DNA from: Marinilabilia sp964403175
Lineage (GTDB): Bacteria > Bacteroidota > Bacteroidia > Bacteroidales > Marinilabiliaceae
Direction of reading: 5' to 3'
DNA: 64,000 nucleotides
Assembly (NCBI GenBank): GCA_964403175.1
Contig: CAYOFH010000003.1
Coordinates: forward strand, 10,167-74,166
The notes under the pieces: generated by a model
What the model saw: only the letters and a program-made list of their open reading frames with translations
Told to the model about the DNA's origin: nothing
Databases searched by the model: none
Part shown: piece after piece, positions 43,631 to 53,167 of the stretch
Layout of the letters: the number at the start of each line of letters is the position of its first letter
Position numbering within the stretch: position 1 is the first letter of the stretch
Translations under genes and position numbers: made by a program

Positions 43631-44605
43631 TTAAACTTTCCGGGTAGTAGTAAAATGAACCAGTTCGATTAGCCCTGAGCGGGCATTCCCTTCCGGGTAT
43701 GAATTTAAAATGTCCAGGGCCTTATCTCTGTATTCGGACATTTTTTTACGTGCATAATCTATGCCTCCATTGTCTTTTACGAACTGGACAATAGGGGCAA
43801 TTTTTTTCTCATTTTTATGATGTTTTTTTATGGTGCTCAGAATTTGTCTCTTTTTTGAGGATGGCATTTTTTCAAGTACATGAATAAGCGGTAGTGTCAT
43901 TTTCTTTTCTTTTAGGTCGTTGCCTGTTGGTTTTCCTGAAAGATTTGTCTTCTCGTAATCCAATAAATCATCCCTGATTTGAAAAGCAATCCCAAGGTTT
44001 TCTCCAAAAACACGCATCCGTTCAATGTTCTCTTCAGAAGCTCCGGAAGAAAGGGCACCGGCTGCTGTACAAGCTGCTATAAGAGTAGCCGTTTTTTTCC
44101 GGATAATTTCGTAATAAATATCTTCGGTAATATTTAATTTTCGTGATTTTTCAATTTGAAGCAATTCCCCTTCACTCATTGCTTTAACAGCTTTAGATAC
44201 GATCCGGAGTACCTCAGTTTGGTCTTCTTCTAGGGATTTAATCAGGCCCATGGCCAGATAATAATCGCCCACAAGAACGGCAATTTTGGATCGCCACAGT
44301 GCGTTAATGGAGAAAAACCCACGCCTTTGATAAGTTTCATCCACCACATCGTCGTGAACTAAAGTGGCATTATGCAGCAATTCAATCAATCCGGCTGCCG
44401 TATATGTTCCTTCTCCAGTTTCTCCATTTAGTTTTGCCGATAAAAAAACCAGCATAGGGCGCATCTGCTTCCCTTTTCGGCGTATAAGATAATCAGTAAT
44501 GATATTGAGAAGTGGAATTTCGGTATCGAAATTCTTTTTGTAATATGGCCCAAACCGCTTCATTTCCTCTTCTATAGGCAATGTTATTTTTGAAGATATT
44601 TTCAT
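43631..44605 (-). CDS. Trans-polyprenyl diphosphate synthase
   Basis: 324 residues. Elongates isoprenoid chains by adding isopentenyl diphosphate. First aspartate-rich motif LVHDDVVDE in GLIELLHNATLVHDD, second DDLLDYE; GKQMRPMLVF precedes them. Class IspB-like, making the quinone side chain; the residues before the first motif, which set chain length, do not allow a firm chain-length call. It is on the minus strand and has a perfect 9-bp hairpin about 35 nt upstream of its start. Confidence 0.92.
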   Translation of the reverse strand: MKISSKITLPIEEEMKRFGPYYKKNFDTEIPLLNIITDYLIRRKGKQMRPMLVFLSAKLNGETGEGTYTAAGLIELLHNATLVHDDVVDETYQRRGFFSINALWRSKIAVLVGDYYLAMGLIKSLEEDQTEVLRIVSKAVKAMSEGELLQIEKSRKLNITEDIYYEIIRKKTATLIAACTAAGALSSGASEENIERMRVFGENLGIAFQIRDDLLDYEKTNLSGKPTGNDLKEKKMTLPLIHVLEKMPSSKKRQILSTIKKHHKNEKKIAPIVQFVKDNGGIDYARKKMSEYRDKALDILNSYPEGNARSGLIELVHFTTTRKV

Positions 44606-44640
44606 TTCTTTTTGGTTTGATATTTTCTTCTTTAGGCAAA

Positions 44641-44661
44641 TTCTCTGAACACTTCAGAGAA
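44641..44661. promoter_or_regulatory. Perfect inverted repeat, candidate operator
   Basis: TTCTCTGAA-CAC-TTCAGAGAA, 9-bp arms with a 3-nt centre, in the upstream region of the polyprenyl synthase gene (read on the minus strand). It overlaps the place where a weak AGAATTTG box could sit, so it may be a protein-binding operator. Confidence 0.45.
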
Positions 44662-44906
44662 AATATTAATCCCGGTGATTATATTTTTTCTTAATCATAA
44701 AATAAAGTATAACAGGCTGCTGAGTTGTTGTCTGTGTTATAAAAAATTTAGCTTTTGCATTTTTCTGCCCATTTATTTTTTATTACTAACCTTCAAAAAT
44801 AACAAATTGTCGCGTATTAGTGTTGTAACATGATGTAAATATTAATCCTATCTAAATATTTGCATGTTTTAAAGGTTTAAATATCTAACAATCAAAATAT
44901 CTTCAT

Positions 44907-44914
44907 TATCTTTG
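44907..44914 (+). promoter_or_regulatory. -7 box TATCTTTG for ArsR-like gene
   Basis: Perfect consensus 77 nt before the ATG. The leader contains CAGGAGGAAA about 50 nt ahead of the ATG, too far to be its ribosome binding site. Confidence 0.6.
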
Positions 44915-44990
44915 CAAATCTAAACTTGCTCAGGAGGAAAGTCGCATTCAATGATGTTCCTGTCTGTTTTTATTTATATGAAATTATACA

Positions 44991-45305
44991 ATGGAAGTTA
45001 AAACTATGAAAATTAGAGACCTAGATGCTGCTCAGCTTGATCGTGCAGCTAGTATGCTTAAAGCTATTGCACATCCGATGCGAATTGCTATCCTAAATCA
45101 TTTGGAGGATGGCAAGAAGTTGACAGTAACTCAGATTCATAATTTGTTGAATATCGAACAGTCCACCACTTCTCATCACTTGGGAATTCTTAAGGATAAA
45201 GGTGTTCTGGCTTCGCAAAGAGATGGAAAAAACACTTTCTATTTCCTCAAGCACGACAGTCTGCGTAACATTGTGGAATGTGTCAGCCGTTGTTCTGTTG
45301 AGTAA
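44991..45305 (+). CDS. ArsR-like winged-helix transcription regulator
   Basis: 104 residues. Winged helix: MLKAIAHPMRIAILNHLEDGKKLTVTQIHNLLNIEQSTTSHHLGILKDKGVLASQRDGKNTFYFL. The classical ArsR metal-binding ELCVCD box in the recognition helix region is absent. Cysteines occur only at the far C-terminus (VECVSRCSVE), so metal sensing is unproven; redox sensing is possible. No metal-resistance operon adjoins. ATG 44991 is used; ATG 45006 would also work. Likely autoregulated, but no operator was identified. Confidence 0.87.
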   Translation: MEVKTMKIRDLDAAQLDRAASMLKAIAHPMRIAILNHLEDGKKLTVTQIHNLLNIEQSTTSHHLGILKDKGVLASQRDGKNTFYFLKHDSLRNIVECVSRCSVE

Positions 45306-45484
45306 TTTTATATTGAAATCATTTCTTTTTGGTGTTTTGTAAGAAGGTTTTTTTTGACAAACAATTATTGCTTACAATTCTCTGAAACAAAATGTATTTG
45401 CCATTGAACCTGGTCCTTGAAAGCCATTACATTGCGTTAGGCAATTTTTATGAACTATTAATAGTTAATTCTGTTAGATAGAGT

Positions 45485-45934
45485 ATGACGAAAATAAGAT
45501 TAACCAAAGAGTTCCGTTTCGAGATGGCCCATGCTTTGTGGAATTATGACGGGCTCTGCAAAAATATTCATGGTCATTCCTACATTTTTCAGGTTACTGT
45601 TCTTGGTAAGCCTAATCCTGATGAGAACAATCCTAAATATGGAATGGTTATGGATTTTGGGGATTTGAAGAACATCGTGAAAGAAGAAGTAGTGGATCAG
45701 ATGGATCACAGTATTGTAATAAGCGATAAAGCACCTCTGGAAAAACTTCTTCAGGTTCCTCAAATGGTTGAGCGTTATCATGTGGTTTCTTATCAGCCCA
45801 CATGCGAAAACTTACTGATTGATTTTGCAGAAAGAATAAAGGCGAGACTACCCGAAAATATTTCACTTTTTAGCCTAAAACTACACGAAACCGCCAATTC
45901 TTATGCAGAATGGTTTGCAGCGGACAATGAATAG
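45485..45934 (+). CDS. queD: 6-carboxytetrahydropterin synthase QueD (PTPS family)
   Basis: 149 residues. Makes 6-carboxy-tetrahydropterin in queuosine synthesis. Zinc histidines H16 (EMAHAL), H29 and H31 (NIHGHSY), with catalytic C25 and the downstream DQMDHSIV and LHETANSYAEW. PTPS-III and true PTPS are alternatives, but the Cys-containing pattern and the presence of queA in this window support queuosine synthesis. Promoter box not obvious. 44 nt before polA. Confidence 0.88.
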   Translation: MTKIRLTKEFRFEMAHALWNYDGLCKNIHGHSYIFQVTVLGKPNPDENNPKYGMVMDFGDLKNIVKEEVVDQMDHSIVISDKAPLEKLLQVPQMVERYHVVSYQPTCENLLIDFAERIKARLPENISLFSLKLHETANSYAEWFAADNE

Positions 45935-45978
45935 TATTTCATTTTTTCTTACTTTTCGGGGATTAAACCTGAAATGTT

Positions 45979-48750
45979 ATGTCCGAAAAAACAAAAAAGT
46001 TATTTTTACTTGATGCATACGCTTTGATTTTCAGAGCGTATTATGCTTTTATTCGAAATCCCCGTGTCACATCCAAAGGGTTGAATACCTCTGCCATTTT
46101 TGGATTTACCAATTCGCTGCTGGAAGTACTGAACAAAGAAAATCCCTCGCATATTGGTGTGGCTTTTGACCCTTCAGGGCCGACGTTCCGTAACGAACTC
46201 TATAAAGAATACAAGGCCCAGCGTGAGGCTACCCCTGAAGATATTAAAAAGGCCATTCCTTATATTAAGCAAATTCTTGAAGCATTTAATATTAATGTCA
46301 TCCAGATTGATGGTTATGAAGCAGATGATGTTGTCGGAACTCTTGCACGAAAAGCAGGAAATGAGGGCTTTATGACTTTTATGGTTACTCCCGATAAAGA
46401 TTATGCCCAGCTTGTTACTGACAATACTGTGATGTTTAAACCTAAATCGGCAGGTAATGATATTGAACGATGGGGAATTCCTGAGATACAAAAGAAATTT
46501 TCCGTCAAAACCCCCGAACAGGTAATTGATCTTCTTGCCCTATGGGGAGATAGTGCTGATAATATTCCCGGATGCCCGGGTATAGGTGAGAAACGTGCCA
46601 AAGAAATAATCGGAAAGTATGGCTCAATTGAAAATGTATATAAGCACATAGATGAGTTTTCCGGCAAGCAGAAAGAAAACCTGTTGAATTTCAGGGAACA
46701 GGTGGAATTGTCCAGGAAGCTGGTAACAATCGAAACCACTGTGCCTATTGATTTTGACGAGAAATTGTTTCATTATAAATCTCCAAACCTTGAAAAATTG
46801 AAGCCGGTTTTTGAAGAACTGGAATTTAAAACTTTGTGGGAAAAAATCGTCGGGAAAAAAGGTAATGGTCCCTCGCAGGGGACTCTTTTCGCTGATGATA
46901 ATATTTCGTATCCTTCACCAACGTTTAACACCAGCAAAAAGAACATAAAAGATACAGTTCATCAATACTTTTTAGTTAATTCCAAACAGGCCCTGGATTC
47001 TCTGTCTGCCGAGCTTAGCGTTCAAAAGGAGTTTTGCATTGATACTGAAACTTCTGCCATTGACGTACATTCCAATGAGTTGGTGGGATTATCTTTTAGT
47101 TTTAAGAAAGGTGAGGCTTACTATGTTCCTGTAGATAAAGATAAAAAGAAGGCAGAAGAAATAATTAAACATTTTGAGAATGTGTTGACTGATCCAGGAA
47201 TTTTGAAAGTCGGGCAGAATTTAAAATACGACTATCTGATGATCAAACGATACGGGGTTGAAATGCAGGGGCCTTTTTTTGACACTATGATTGCCCATCA
47301 TTTGGTTCAGCCCGGATTAAAGCATAATATGGATTTTCTTGCGGAAATTTATCTTGATTATACCCCCGTTTCTATTACCGAATTGATTGGGGCGAAAGGA
47401 AAGAAACAAGGTAGTATGCGAGATATCGATGTTCAAGTGGTTACTGAATATGCCGGTGAGGATGCTGACATCACTCTACAATTGAAGGAGCCTCTACGTA
47501 AAGAGCTTGAAGAGTTTAATATGATATCATTATTTGAAGATGTGGAGATGCCCCTGCTTAAGGTCTTGGCAGAAATGGAATATGCCGGGGTCGTATTGGA
47601 TACTGCTGCTCTGGCCGATTTTGCCAAAAAACTTCAGAAACGTATTAAAAGTTTGGAAAATGAAATTGTTGATGACGCCGGGATCGAATTTAACGTTTCC
47701 AGTCCCCGCCAGGTAGGAGAGATACTTTTCAAAAAACTGAATATAGACTTGAAAGCTAAGAAAACTAAATCGGGTCAGTTCAGTACAAATGAAGAAACTT
47801 TGCAGAAGTTGAAGGATAAACATCCCATTGTAGAGAAAATTCTTGAATTTCGAGGGCTTAAAAAACTGTTAAACACCTATGTAGAAGCTTTGCCTAAACT
47901 TGTAAATAAAGATACCGGGCGTTTGCATACTTCTTTCAATCAGGCGGTGGTGGTAACGGGCCGATTGAGTAGTTCGAATCCTAACCTTCAGAATATTCCT
48001 ATTCGTGAAGAAGACGGACGTGAAATGCGAAAAGCTTTTGTGGTTGCTGATTCTAATCACTTGTTTTTAAGTGCTGACTATTCACAGGTGGAGCTTCGGT
48101 TGATGGCCCACCTGAGTGAGGATGAAAATCTGCTGAAAGCTTTTAATCGGGGAGAAGATATTCATTCCGCCACAGCAGCCAGAATATTTAAAGTTTCTCC
48201 AGGCGATGTAACCGATGACATGCGTCGAAAGGCCAAAACGGCCAATTTTGGTATCATTTACGGCATATCAGCTTTTGGGTTATCCGAGAGGCTGAATATT
48301 CCCAGAGGTGAGGCAAAAGATATTATTGATGGCTATTTTCAAAGTTTTCCTGCTGTCAAACAATATATGGACAGAGTTATAGGACAGGCTAGAGAAAAGG
48401 GTTATGTAGAAACGATGTTTGGGCGTCGTCGGTATCTCCCTGACATTAACAGTCGGAACGGTGTGGTTCGTGGTGTAGCAGAGCGTAATGCTATTAATGC
48501 ACCAATTCAGGGGGCAGCAGCAGATATCATAAAAATGGCCATGGTAGGTGTGGATAATGCTTTCAAAAAGGAAAGGCTTAAAAGCAGAATGGTGCTGCAG
48601 GTACATGATGAACTCAATTTCGAGATATTGAAGGTTGAAATTGACAAAGTTAAGGAAATCGTTAAAAAACAAATGGAATCAGCAGTATTATTGAAAGTTC
48701 CACTTGAAGTGGATATGGGAATCGGCGTAAATTGGCTGGAGGCTCATTGA
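45979..48750 (+). CDS. polA: DNA polymerase I
   Basis: 923 residues. Three domains: 5'-3' exonuclease (DAYALIFRAYYAF; GYEADDVVGTLA; DSADNIPGCPGIGEKRA), 3'-5' proofreading exonuclease (D355 and E357 in CIDTETSAID, thus apparently active) and family A polymerase. The polymerase shows SADYSQVELR motif A with D700, KTANFGIIYGISAFGLSERL finger helix, and VHDELNFE motif C with H876, D877. Works in Okazaki fragment processing and repair. Co-oriented with replication in this arm. Full length. Confidence 0.97.
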   Translation: MSEKTKKLFLLDAYALIFRAYYAFIRNPRVTSKGLNTSAIFGFTNSLLEVLNKENPSHIGVAFDPSGPTFRNELYKEYKAQREATPEDIKKAIPYIKQILEAFNINVIQIDGYEADDVVGTLARKAGNEGFMTFMVTPDKDYAQLVTDNTVMFKPKSAGNDIERWGIPEIQKKFSVKTPEQVIDLLALWGDSADNIPGCPGIGEKRAKEIIGKYGSIENVYKHIDEFSGKQKENLLNFREQVELSRKLVTIETTVPIDFDEKLFHYKSPNLEKLKPVFEELEFKTLWEKIVGKKGNGPSQGTLFADDNISYPSPTFNTSKKNIKDTVHQYFLVNSKQALDSLSAELSVQKEFCIDTETSAIDVHSNELVGLSFSFKKGEAYYVPVDKDKKKAEEIIKHFENVLTDPGILKVGQNLKYDYLMIKRYGVEMQGPFFDTMIAHHLVQPGLKHNMDFLAEIYLDYTPVSITELIGAKGKKQGSMRDIDVQVVTEYAGEDADITLQLKEPLRKELEEFNMISLFEDVEMPLLKVLAEMEYAGVVLDTAALADFAKKLQKRIKSLENEIVDDAGIEFNVSSPRQVGEILFKKLNIDLKAKKTKSGQFSTNEETLQKLKDKHPIVEKILEFRGLKKLLNTYVEALPKLVNKDTGRLHTSFNQAVVVTGRLSSSNPNLQNIPIREEDGREMRKAFVVADSNHLFLSADYSQVELRLMAHLSEDENLLKAFNRGEDIHSATAARIFKVSPGDVTDDMRRKAKTANFGIIYGISAFGLSERLNIPRGEAKDIIDGYFQSFPAVKQYMDRVIGQAREKGYVETMFGRRRYLPDINSRNGVVRGVAERNAINAPIQGAAADIIKMAMVGVDNAFKKERLKSRMVLQVHDELNFEILKVEIDKVKEIVKKQMESAVLLKVPLEVDMGIGVNWLEAH

Positions 48751-48897
48751 TTTTATTGTTAATACCGGACCTGGTATCCGCTTCGAATGTTTTTTAAAAT
48801 CTTTTATGGAGTTATTATTTTATTGTCCTATATCTATTTTCGCTGTAACTTTTCACAGGATTTAAGCGTCCCATCTTTACCATTTTAGCGGACACTG

Positions 48898-49383
48898 ATG
48901 ACTATAGAAGAATATAACAATTGCGTAAAGCAGTATGCCGACAATGTTTACCGGTTTGTCCTAAAGAATATTCGTGATGAGAACAAAGCGGCAGATATTG
49001 TGCAGGATGCGTACGAAAAAATGTGGCGGCACCATGCAAATGTTGATTGTGCCAAGGGGAAAAGTTATCTTTTCTCTACGGCTTATCATGTTCTTATTGA
49101 TCATATCCGACGTGAAAAGCACTCGGTTAGGATGGAGGAAGCTGACTTGCAGCAACATGCCCACAGTAGGCAATATTCTGATTTACAAGAAGTTTTGCAC
49201 CAGGCGTTAACAAAACTTCCCGAAGTCCAGAAAATGGTGGTTATGATGCGTGATTATGAAGGATACTCTTACGAGGAAATAGGAGAAATTACAGGATTAA
49301 ATGAAAGCCAGGTAAAAGTTTATATTTACCGGGCACGTGTTTTTCTTAGAAATTATATTGGAAAGATGGAGGTGGTGGTATGA
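48898..49383 (+). CDS. ECF-type RNA polymerase sigma factor
   Basis: 161 residues. Region 2 (YADNVYRFVLKNIRDENKAADIVQDAYEKMWRH...GKSYLFSTAYHVLIDHIRREKH) and region 4 (LHQALTKLPEVQKMVVMMRDYEGYSYEEIGEITGLNESQVKVYIYRARVFLRNYI) are clear. It directs transcription of an unknown regulon. Its last 4 bp (ATGA) overlap the next gene, the classic sigma/anti-sigma arrangement. No SusC/SusD or TonB genes follow, so it is not an obvious polysaccharide-utilisation sigma. Confidence 0.93.
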   Translation: MTIEEYNNCVKQYADNVYRFVLKNIRDENKAADIVQDAYEKMWRHHANVDCAKGKSYLFSTAYHVLIDHIRREKHSVRMEEADLQQHAHSRQYSDLQEVLHQALTKLPEVQKMVVMMRDYEGYSYEEIGEITGLNESQVKVYIYRARVFLRNYIGKMEVVV

Positions 49384-50408
49384 AAAATATTAACAGAGAA
49401 AACTATGAAATTTGGTTCATCGATTTTATTGATGGAAAGCTGGATGATGAAGCTCTGAAGGAGTTAAATACATTTCTTCATGATAATCCTGACTTAAAAG
49501 AAGAATTATGTGATTTTGAGGAGTTCACTTTGAAACCTTCCGATGTTTCCTGCAATAGAGCAGAACAATTATTCAAAAGTGAATCGGATTTAATGGATAT
49601 ATCCCGATGCGATTATTTGATGATAAAACAAATGGAGGAGGGGCTTTCAGAAGAAGAGAAGACAGAGCTGGCTTTGGTTATTGGGGAGGAAGAATTTTTG
49701 ATAGGACTGGGAGCTGAATATCAGCATTGCAGACTTGTACCCGAATTTATCCGATATGACAGGAAGTCTTCATTACTTCAAAAACGTACTTATCCAATAA
49801 GGCTGTATGCAGGACGAATAGCTGCTGTCGTAGTTGCCATTGTTTTGTTGCTGACTCCCTGGGATAGTTTTGTATTTAGGGTTCCTGAGAATAACAATCT
49901 GGCCATGCAGCCCATGCAATCGCTGCCTGCTGTGGTTGATTTTTCAACCCCTCCTGAAATAAACCTGGTTAAAATTGATTTGACAGATAATGCAGTAAAT
50001 CCTTCCATCAATCAATCAGATTTTAATATTGTGTCAAATGAAGTCATAGATGGAGATAAATTTGATCCGTACATTTCTTCCCCGGAAGAGCCTTTGGAAA
50101 AACTTCAGCCAGGAGCAATTCGAATAGAGATGGCCGGTGTTTTGCCTAATGCTTATGAAGAAGGTCTTAGGCATATGATGCCCATATACCTGGATATCAA
50201 TAGATATAATGAACGCATGCTAGCGTCGGCAGAGCCACGGAATGTCAAATCAGATGGAAGAACTTTTCTGATAAAAGGTCTTCAATTTGTGGACAGGGTA
50301 TCTGGAGATCTGGTTAATTTCGATAAAATGTATGATGAAGACGGTAATTTTGTTGCATATAACCTTAAGGCCGGATATTTTGAAGTAGAGCGGAAGCTTA
50401 GGAGGTAA
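49380..50408 (+). CDS. Putative anti-sigma factor, single membrane helix
   Basis: 342 residues. An acidic cytoplasmic N-terminus (NYEIWFIDFIDGKLDDEALKELNTFLHDNPDLKEEL) is reminiscent of ZAS-like helical anti-sigma domains but has no HxxxCxxC zinc motif. A second similar stretch (SRCDYLMIKQMEEGLSEEEKTELALVI) may be a repeat of the first. One membrane helix follows (~145-165), then an extracytoplasmic tail without recognised domain. Its role is inferred mainly from the 4-bp overlap with the sigma gene. The two negatively charged repeats could each bind sigma. Confidence 0.65.
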   Translation: MKNINRENYEIWFIDFIDGKLDDEALKELNTFLHDNPDLKEELCDFEEFTLKPSDVSCNRAEQLFKSESDLMDISRCDYLMIKQMEEGLSEEEKTELALVIGEEEFLIGLGAEYQHCRLVPEFIRYDRKSSLLQKRTYPIRLYAGRIAAVVVAIVLLLTPWDSFVFRVPENNNLAMQPMQSLPAVVDFSTPPEINLVKIDLTDNAVNPSINQSDFNIVSNEVIDGDKFDPYISSPEEPLEKLQPGAIRIEMAGVLPNAYEEGLRHMMPIYLDINRYNERMLASAEPRNVKSDGRTFLIKGLQFVDRVSGDLVNFDKMYDEDGNFVAYNLKAGYFEVERKLRR

Positions 50409-50528
50409 ATAGTTTCTGTTGGATCTTTGGGTATGTCGCTAACAAAGACCTATGGTTTTCCTATTAGTTGTACACAATTTATGTTTGTCTTATATCTTTA
50501 AAGCTTCGAGAGGTCTGTTTTTTATCTA

Positions 50529-51467
50529 TCAAGAATTAATTGTTCGATAAAACATCCCCCTCTCCCCAAATTCTGTTGTGATTTTACCTTCCGCCTCCAG
50601 AATATCAAGATATTTGTTAATTTCATTGATGTGAAGACCCATGATATCCCGAAGATCGTGTATCGTACAGGGCCGTCGTGAAATGGTTTCCAAAATGAAC
50701 GACTCTTTATCGTCCCGATATGCTTTATTTTGTGTTCTGGACTGAGCAGAAGCCACAATTATTGTATTTTCAAAATCAAGTTTGCTTTTAATATATTCCA
50801 ATTGCTCTTTGGTTGCAGGATAAAGTCCTTCTATGGCTCCGGGTCTGTCAAGTGTATTTAATTGCACCAATGAGGGTTGTATTTCATGAATAGCCTTTTT
50901 CAGTTCGAAAATTTCATTACTATTGTCATTGTATCCAGGAAGAATAAAAACTTCAAGCCAGATATCTCCTTTAAATTCTTTGCTGAAATCGATGAGTCCC
51001 TGTAAGTGCTTTTCTACTTTGAGGTGTTTTTCGGGACGGTTCAGCATTTTAAAAACTTTGTCACTCGCTGCATCAACAGAAGGTAGAACTAAATCGGCCT
51101 GCATAATTTCCGCGCGTACATTTTTGTCAGAAAGTAAAGTCCCATTGGTCAAAATGGCTACTTTGAGTTGCGGATAGTTTTCTTTTATGAATGTCAGCAC
51201 ATCACCGATTCTGGAATTAAGCAAAGGTTCCCCATACCCGGAAAAAGTAATATAATCTGGTGGTGGATTATTGGCCAGGTATTCGGTTAATTCCTTAACC
51301 ACTTTTGCATACGGGACATATTCCATACGATCTGTGGTCAATTTGGTTGTGGTGCCAACTTCACAGTAGACACAATCCAGTGAACATACTTTTTGAGGAA
51401 CCAAATCAACTCCAAGCGACATACCCAGACGTCTTGACGGCACCGGCCCGAAAATGAATTTAAACAT
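50529..51467 (-). CDS. Radical SAM protein with C-terminal winged helix
   Basis: 312 residues. N-terminal FGPVPSRRLGMSLGVDLVP and the cluster CSLDCVYC (C28, C32, C35) identify the YfkAB/MoaA-like 'FGPVPSRRLG' radical SAM group. ITFSGYGEPLLN and LEVFILPGYND follow. The last ~70 residues (ILETISRRPCTIHDLRDIMGLHINEINKYLDILEAEGKITTEF) look like a DNA-binding winged helix. Substrate unknown. A perfect -7 box on the minus strand precedes the start. Confidence 0.85.
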   Translation of the reverse strand: MFKFIFGPVPSRRLGMSLGVDLVPQKVCSLDCVYCEVGTTTKLTTDRMEYVPYAKVVKELTEYLANNPPPDYITFSGYGEPLLNSRIGDVLTFIKENYPQLKVAILTNGTLLSDKNVRAEIMQADLVLPSVDAASDKVFKMLNRPEKHLKVEKHLQGLIDFSKEFKGDIWLEVFILPGYNDNSNEIFELKKAIHEIQPSLVQLNTLDRPGAIEGLYPATKEQLEYIKSKLDFENTIIVASAQSRTQNKAYRDDKESFILETISRRPCTIHDLRDIMGLHINEINKYLDILEAEGKITTEFGERGMFYRTINS

Positions 51468-51493
51468 GGGTTTTTTGGATTTTAATTTTAAAT

Positions 51494-51501
51494 CAAAGGT
51501 A
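51494..51501 (-). promoter_or_regulatory. -7 box TACCTTTG for radical SAM gene
   Basis: Perfect consensus on the minus strand, 26 nt upstream of the ATG. Confidence 0.6.
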
Positions 51502-51903
51502 CTTTATAAACTTTAAAAGATTTTGTGATTTGAACTATTTCGGGTTTTTTAAATTTTTGCATGATTAATATTGTATTATTAATTCTACTTCTCTTTTTAT
51601 TTTGAATGACAGCGGATTTTAATATAGTGGAAGTTTTTTATTTTCGCAAGTGAAGAAAGGTGTATAATGCACACATTTATTGTTTTATCTGAGGGCATTG
51701 ATAATCTCAAAATTTTTGAATACCGATGTTTCATAAGCAAAATCTATCATGATTATTTGTTTATATTAAATCTTAAGATTATATTTTACAAATTACTGTA
51801 ATTTAAATTTTTGTGTATTTTAAGTAATCGGTGGGTGTTAATATTTTTCGGTAAGATATCCAAATCAAGTCAACTATTTTAAGGGGATGGAACTAATTTC
51901 TTT

Positions 51904-51911
51904 TATATTTG
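51904..51911 (+). promoter_or_regulatory. -7 box TATATTTG for ftsX run
   Basis: Perfect consensus 29 nt upstream of ftsX. Likely drives the ftsX-DUF3098-uppP-truB run. No clear -33. Confidence 0.6.
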
Positions 51912-51940
51912 CAATTTATTAGGAAAAATGTGCAAGGCCA

Positions 51941-52810
51941 ATGAGTAATACAGTTGCAAAAAGAAAACTCAGGAGTTCCTACGTTACGACCGTGATAAGT
52001 ATTTCACTGGTGTTGTTTTTGTTGGGAATAATAGGGTTATTGTTTCTTAATGCACATCGATTGTCTACTTATGTGAAAGAGAATCTTGGATTTACTGTTT
52101 TGGTAAATGATAATTCAAGAGAAGCTGAAGTCCAGCGACTCCAGAAAATTCTGAATGCATCACCTTATGTTCGGGAAGCAGCTTATGTCAGCAAAGATGA
52201 GGCAGCTGAAATAATGCAGGATGAATTGGGCGAGGATTTCGTGGAATTTCTTGGGTACAACCCGCTGCTTTCCAGCATTGAGGTAAAAGTCTTTGCCGAA
52301 TATGCCAATCCCGACAGTATGGCAATTATCGAAAATCAGGTGTTGAATTTTCCGCAAGTGCAGGAGGTATATTATCAGAAAAACCTTTTACATGCTGTTA
52401 ACGATAATATTGAGAAAATAACGATTGTGCTTGGCGGTTTTGCAATTCTTTTGTTGATAATAGCCATTGCACTGATCAATAATACCATCCGGCTTTCTGT
52501 GTATTCCCGCCGTTTTCTGATAAAAACTATGCAGTTGGTTGGAGCTACCCGGGGATTTATCCGTAAACCATTTTTAGCAACAGGCATTTTAAACGGTCTG
52601 GCCGGTGCAACTATTGCGATTCTTTTACTTTCATCACTAATTTATGGTTTAAACAGTGAAATGCAGGGGATGATAGGTTTCAACAATCTATTTTTGATTG
52701 GAATCCTTTTTGGCCTGGTTATTCTTTTGGGGATTTTTATAACGCTTATATCCACTTTTTTTGCGGTTAATAAGTACCTGCGTCTTAAAGCAGATGATTT
52801 ATATTTTTAA
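51941..52810 (+). CDS. ftsX: Cell-division protein FtsX
   Basis: 289 residues. One N-terminal helix (SYVTTVISISLVLFLLGIIGLLFLNA), an extracellular loop domain (FTVLVNDNSREAEVQRLQKILNASPYVREAAYVSKDEAAEIMQ) and three C-terminal helices with the FtsX permease signature (LINNTIRLSVYSRRFLIKTMQLVGATRGFIRKPF). With FtsE it couples ATP hydrolysis to activation of cell-wall hydrolases, in other bacteria through EnvC, an EnvC-like protein also being in this window. ftsE is not adjacent. Confidence 0.92.
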   Translation: MSNTVAKRKLRSSYVTTVISISLVLFLLGIIGLLFLNAHRLSTYVKENLGFTVLVNDNSREAEVQRLQKILNASPYVREAAYVSKDEAAEIMQDELGEDFVEFLGYNPLLSSIEVKVFAEYANPDSMAIIENQVLNFPQVQEVYYQKNLLHAVNDNIEKITIVLGGFAILLLIIAIALINNTIRLSVYSRRFLIKTMQLVGATRGFIRKPFLATGILNGLAGATIAILLLSSLIYGLNSEMQGMIGFNNLFLIGILFGLVILLGIFITLISTFFAVNKYLRLKADDLYF

Positions 52811-52874
52811 TAAGGTAACTGACTACTTTATCTTTCGGATGAGTGGTTTAGTAAATGATTTAAAATAGTAAGCT

Positions 52875-53144
52875 ATGTCAAAAAAAGAGACAGAAAAGAA
52901 ATTTGAAATGGCCCTGGAAAAACAGAATTATCTGCTTCTGGCCATTTCTTTTGTAATCGTTATAGTCGGGTTTTTATTAATGATGGGAGGCGGAAGCCAG
53001 AACCCGGAGGTGTTTAATGAGGAAGTTTATAGTTTTCGGAGAATTACCCTTGCACCGATAGTTGTTTTGTTTGGGTTTTTATTTGCTATTTATGCAATTA
53101 TGAAAAAGCCTGCCGACACAAAAGAAATGGAAAAAAAGAAGTGA
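52875..53144 (+). CDS. DUF3098 membrane protein
   Basis: 89 residues with two membrane helices (YLLLAISFVIVIVGFLLMMGGG and ITLAPIVVLFGFLFAIYAIM) and charged ends. The pattern matches the phylum-specific DUF3098 family, whose genes are regularly found between ftsX and uppP. Function unknown; a role near division or undecaprenyl phosphate recycling is inferred from context only. Confidence 0.85.
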   Translation: MSKKETEKKFEMALEKQNYLLLAISFVIVIVGFLLMMGGGSQNPEVFNEEVYSFRRITLAPIVVLFGFLFAIYAIMKKPADTKEMEKKK

Positions 53145-53167
53145 ATATTTGTTGCAGGAAAAGCCAG

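Larger units (their letters stand above)
44606..44990. other. Divergent intergenic region, regulatory
   Basis: 385 bp between the polyprenyl synthase and the ArsR-like gene. Holds a 9-bp palindromic hairpin at 44641-44661 and a perfect -7 box at 44907. Otherwise AT-rich and without an ORF. Confidence 0.6.
51468..51940. other. Divergent AT-rich region
   Basis: 473 bp with promoters at both ends (51494-51501 minus, 51904-51911 plus). No ORF, RNA gene or hairpin recognised in between. Confidence 0.55.

Noticed and set aside
47981..48000. tRNA T-arm-like words such as GTTCGAATCC
   Set aside because: They fall inside the polA coding frame and no cloverleaf could be built; no tRNA gene was found in the window.
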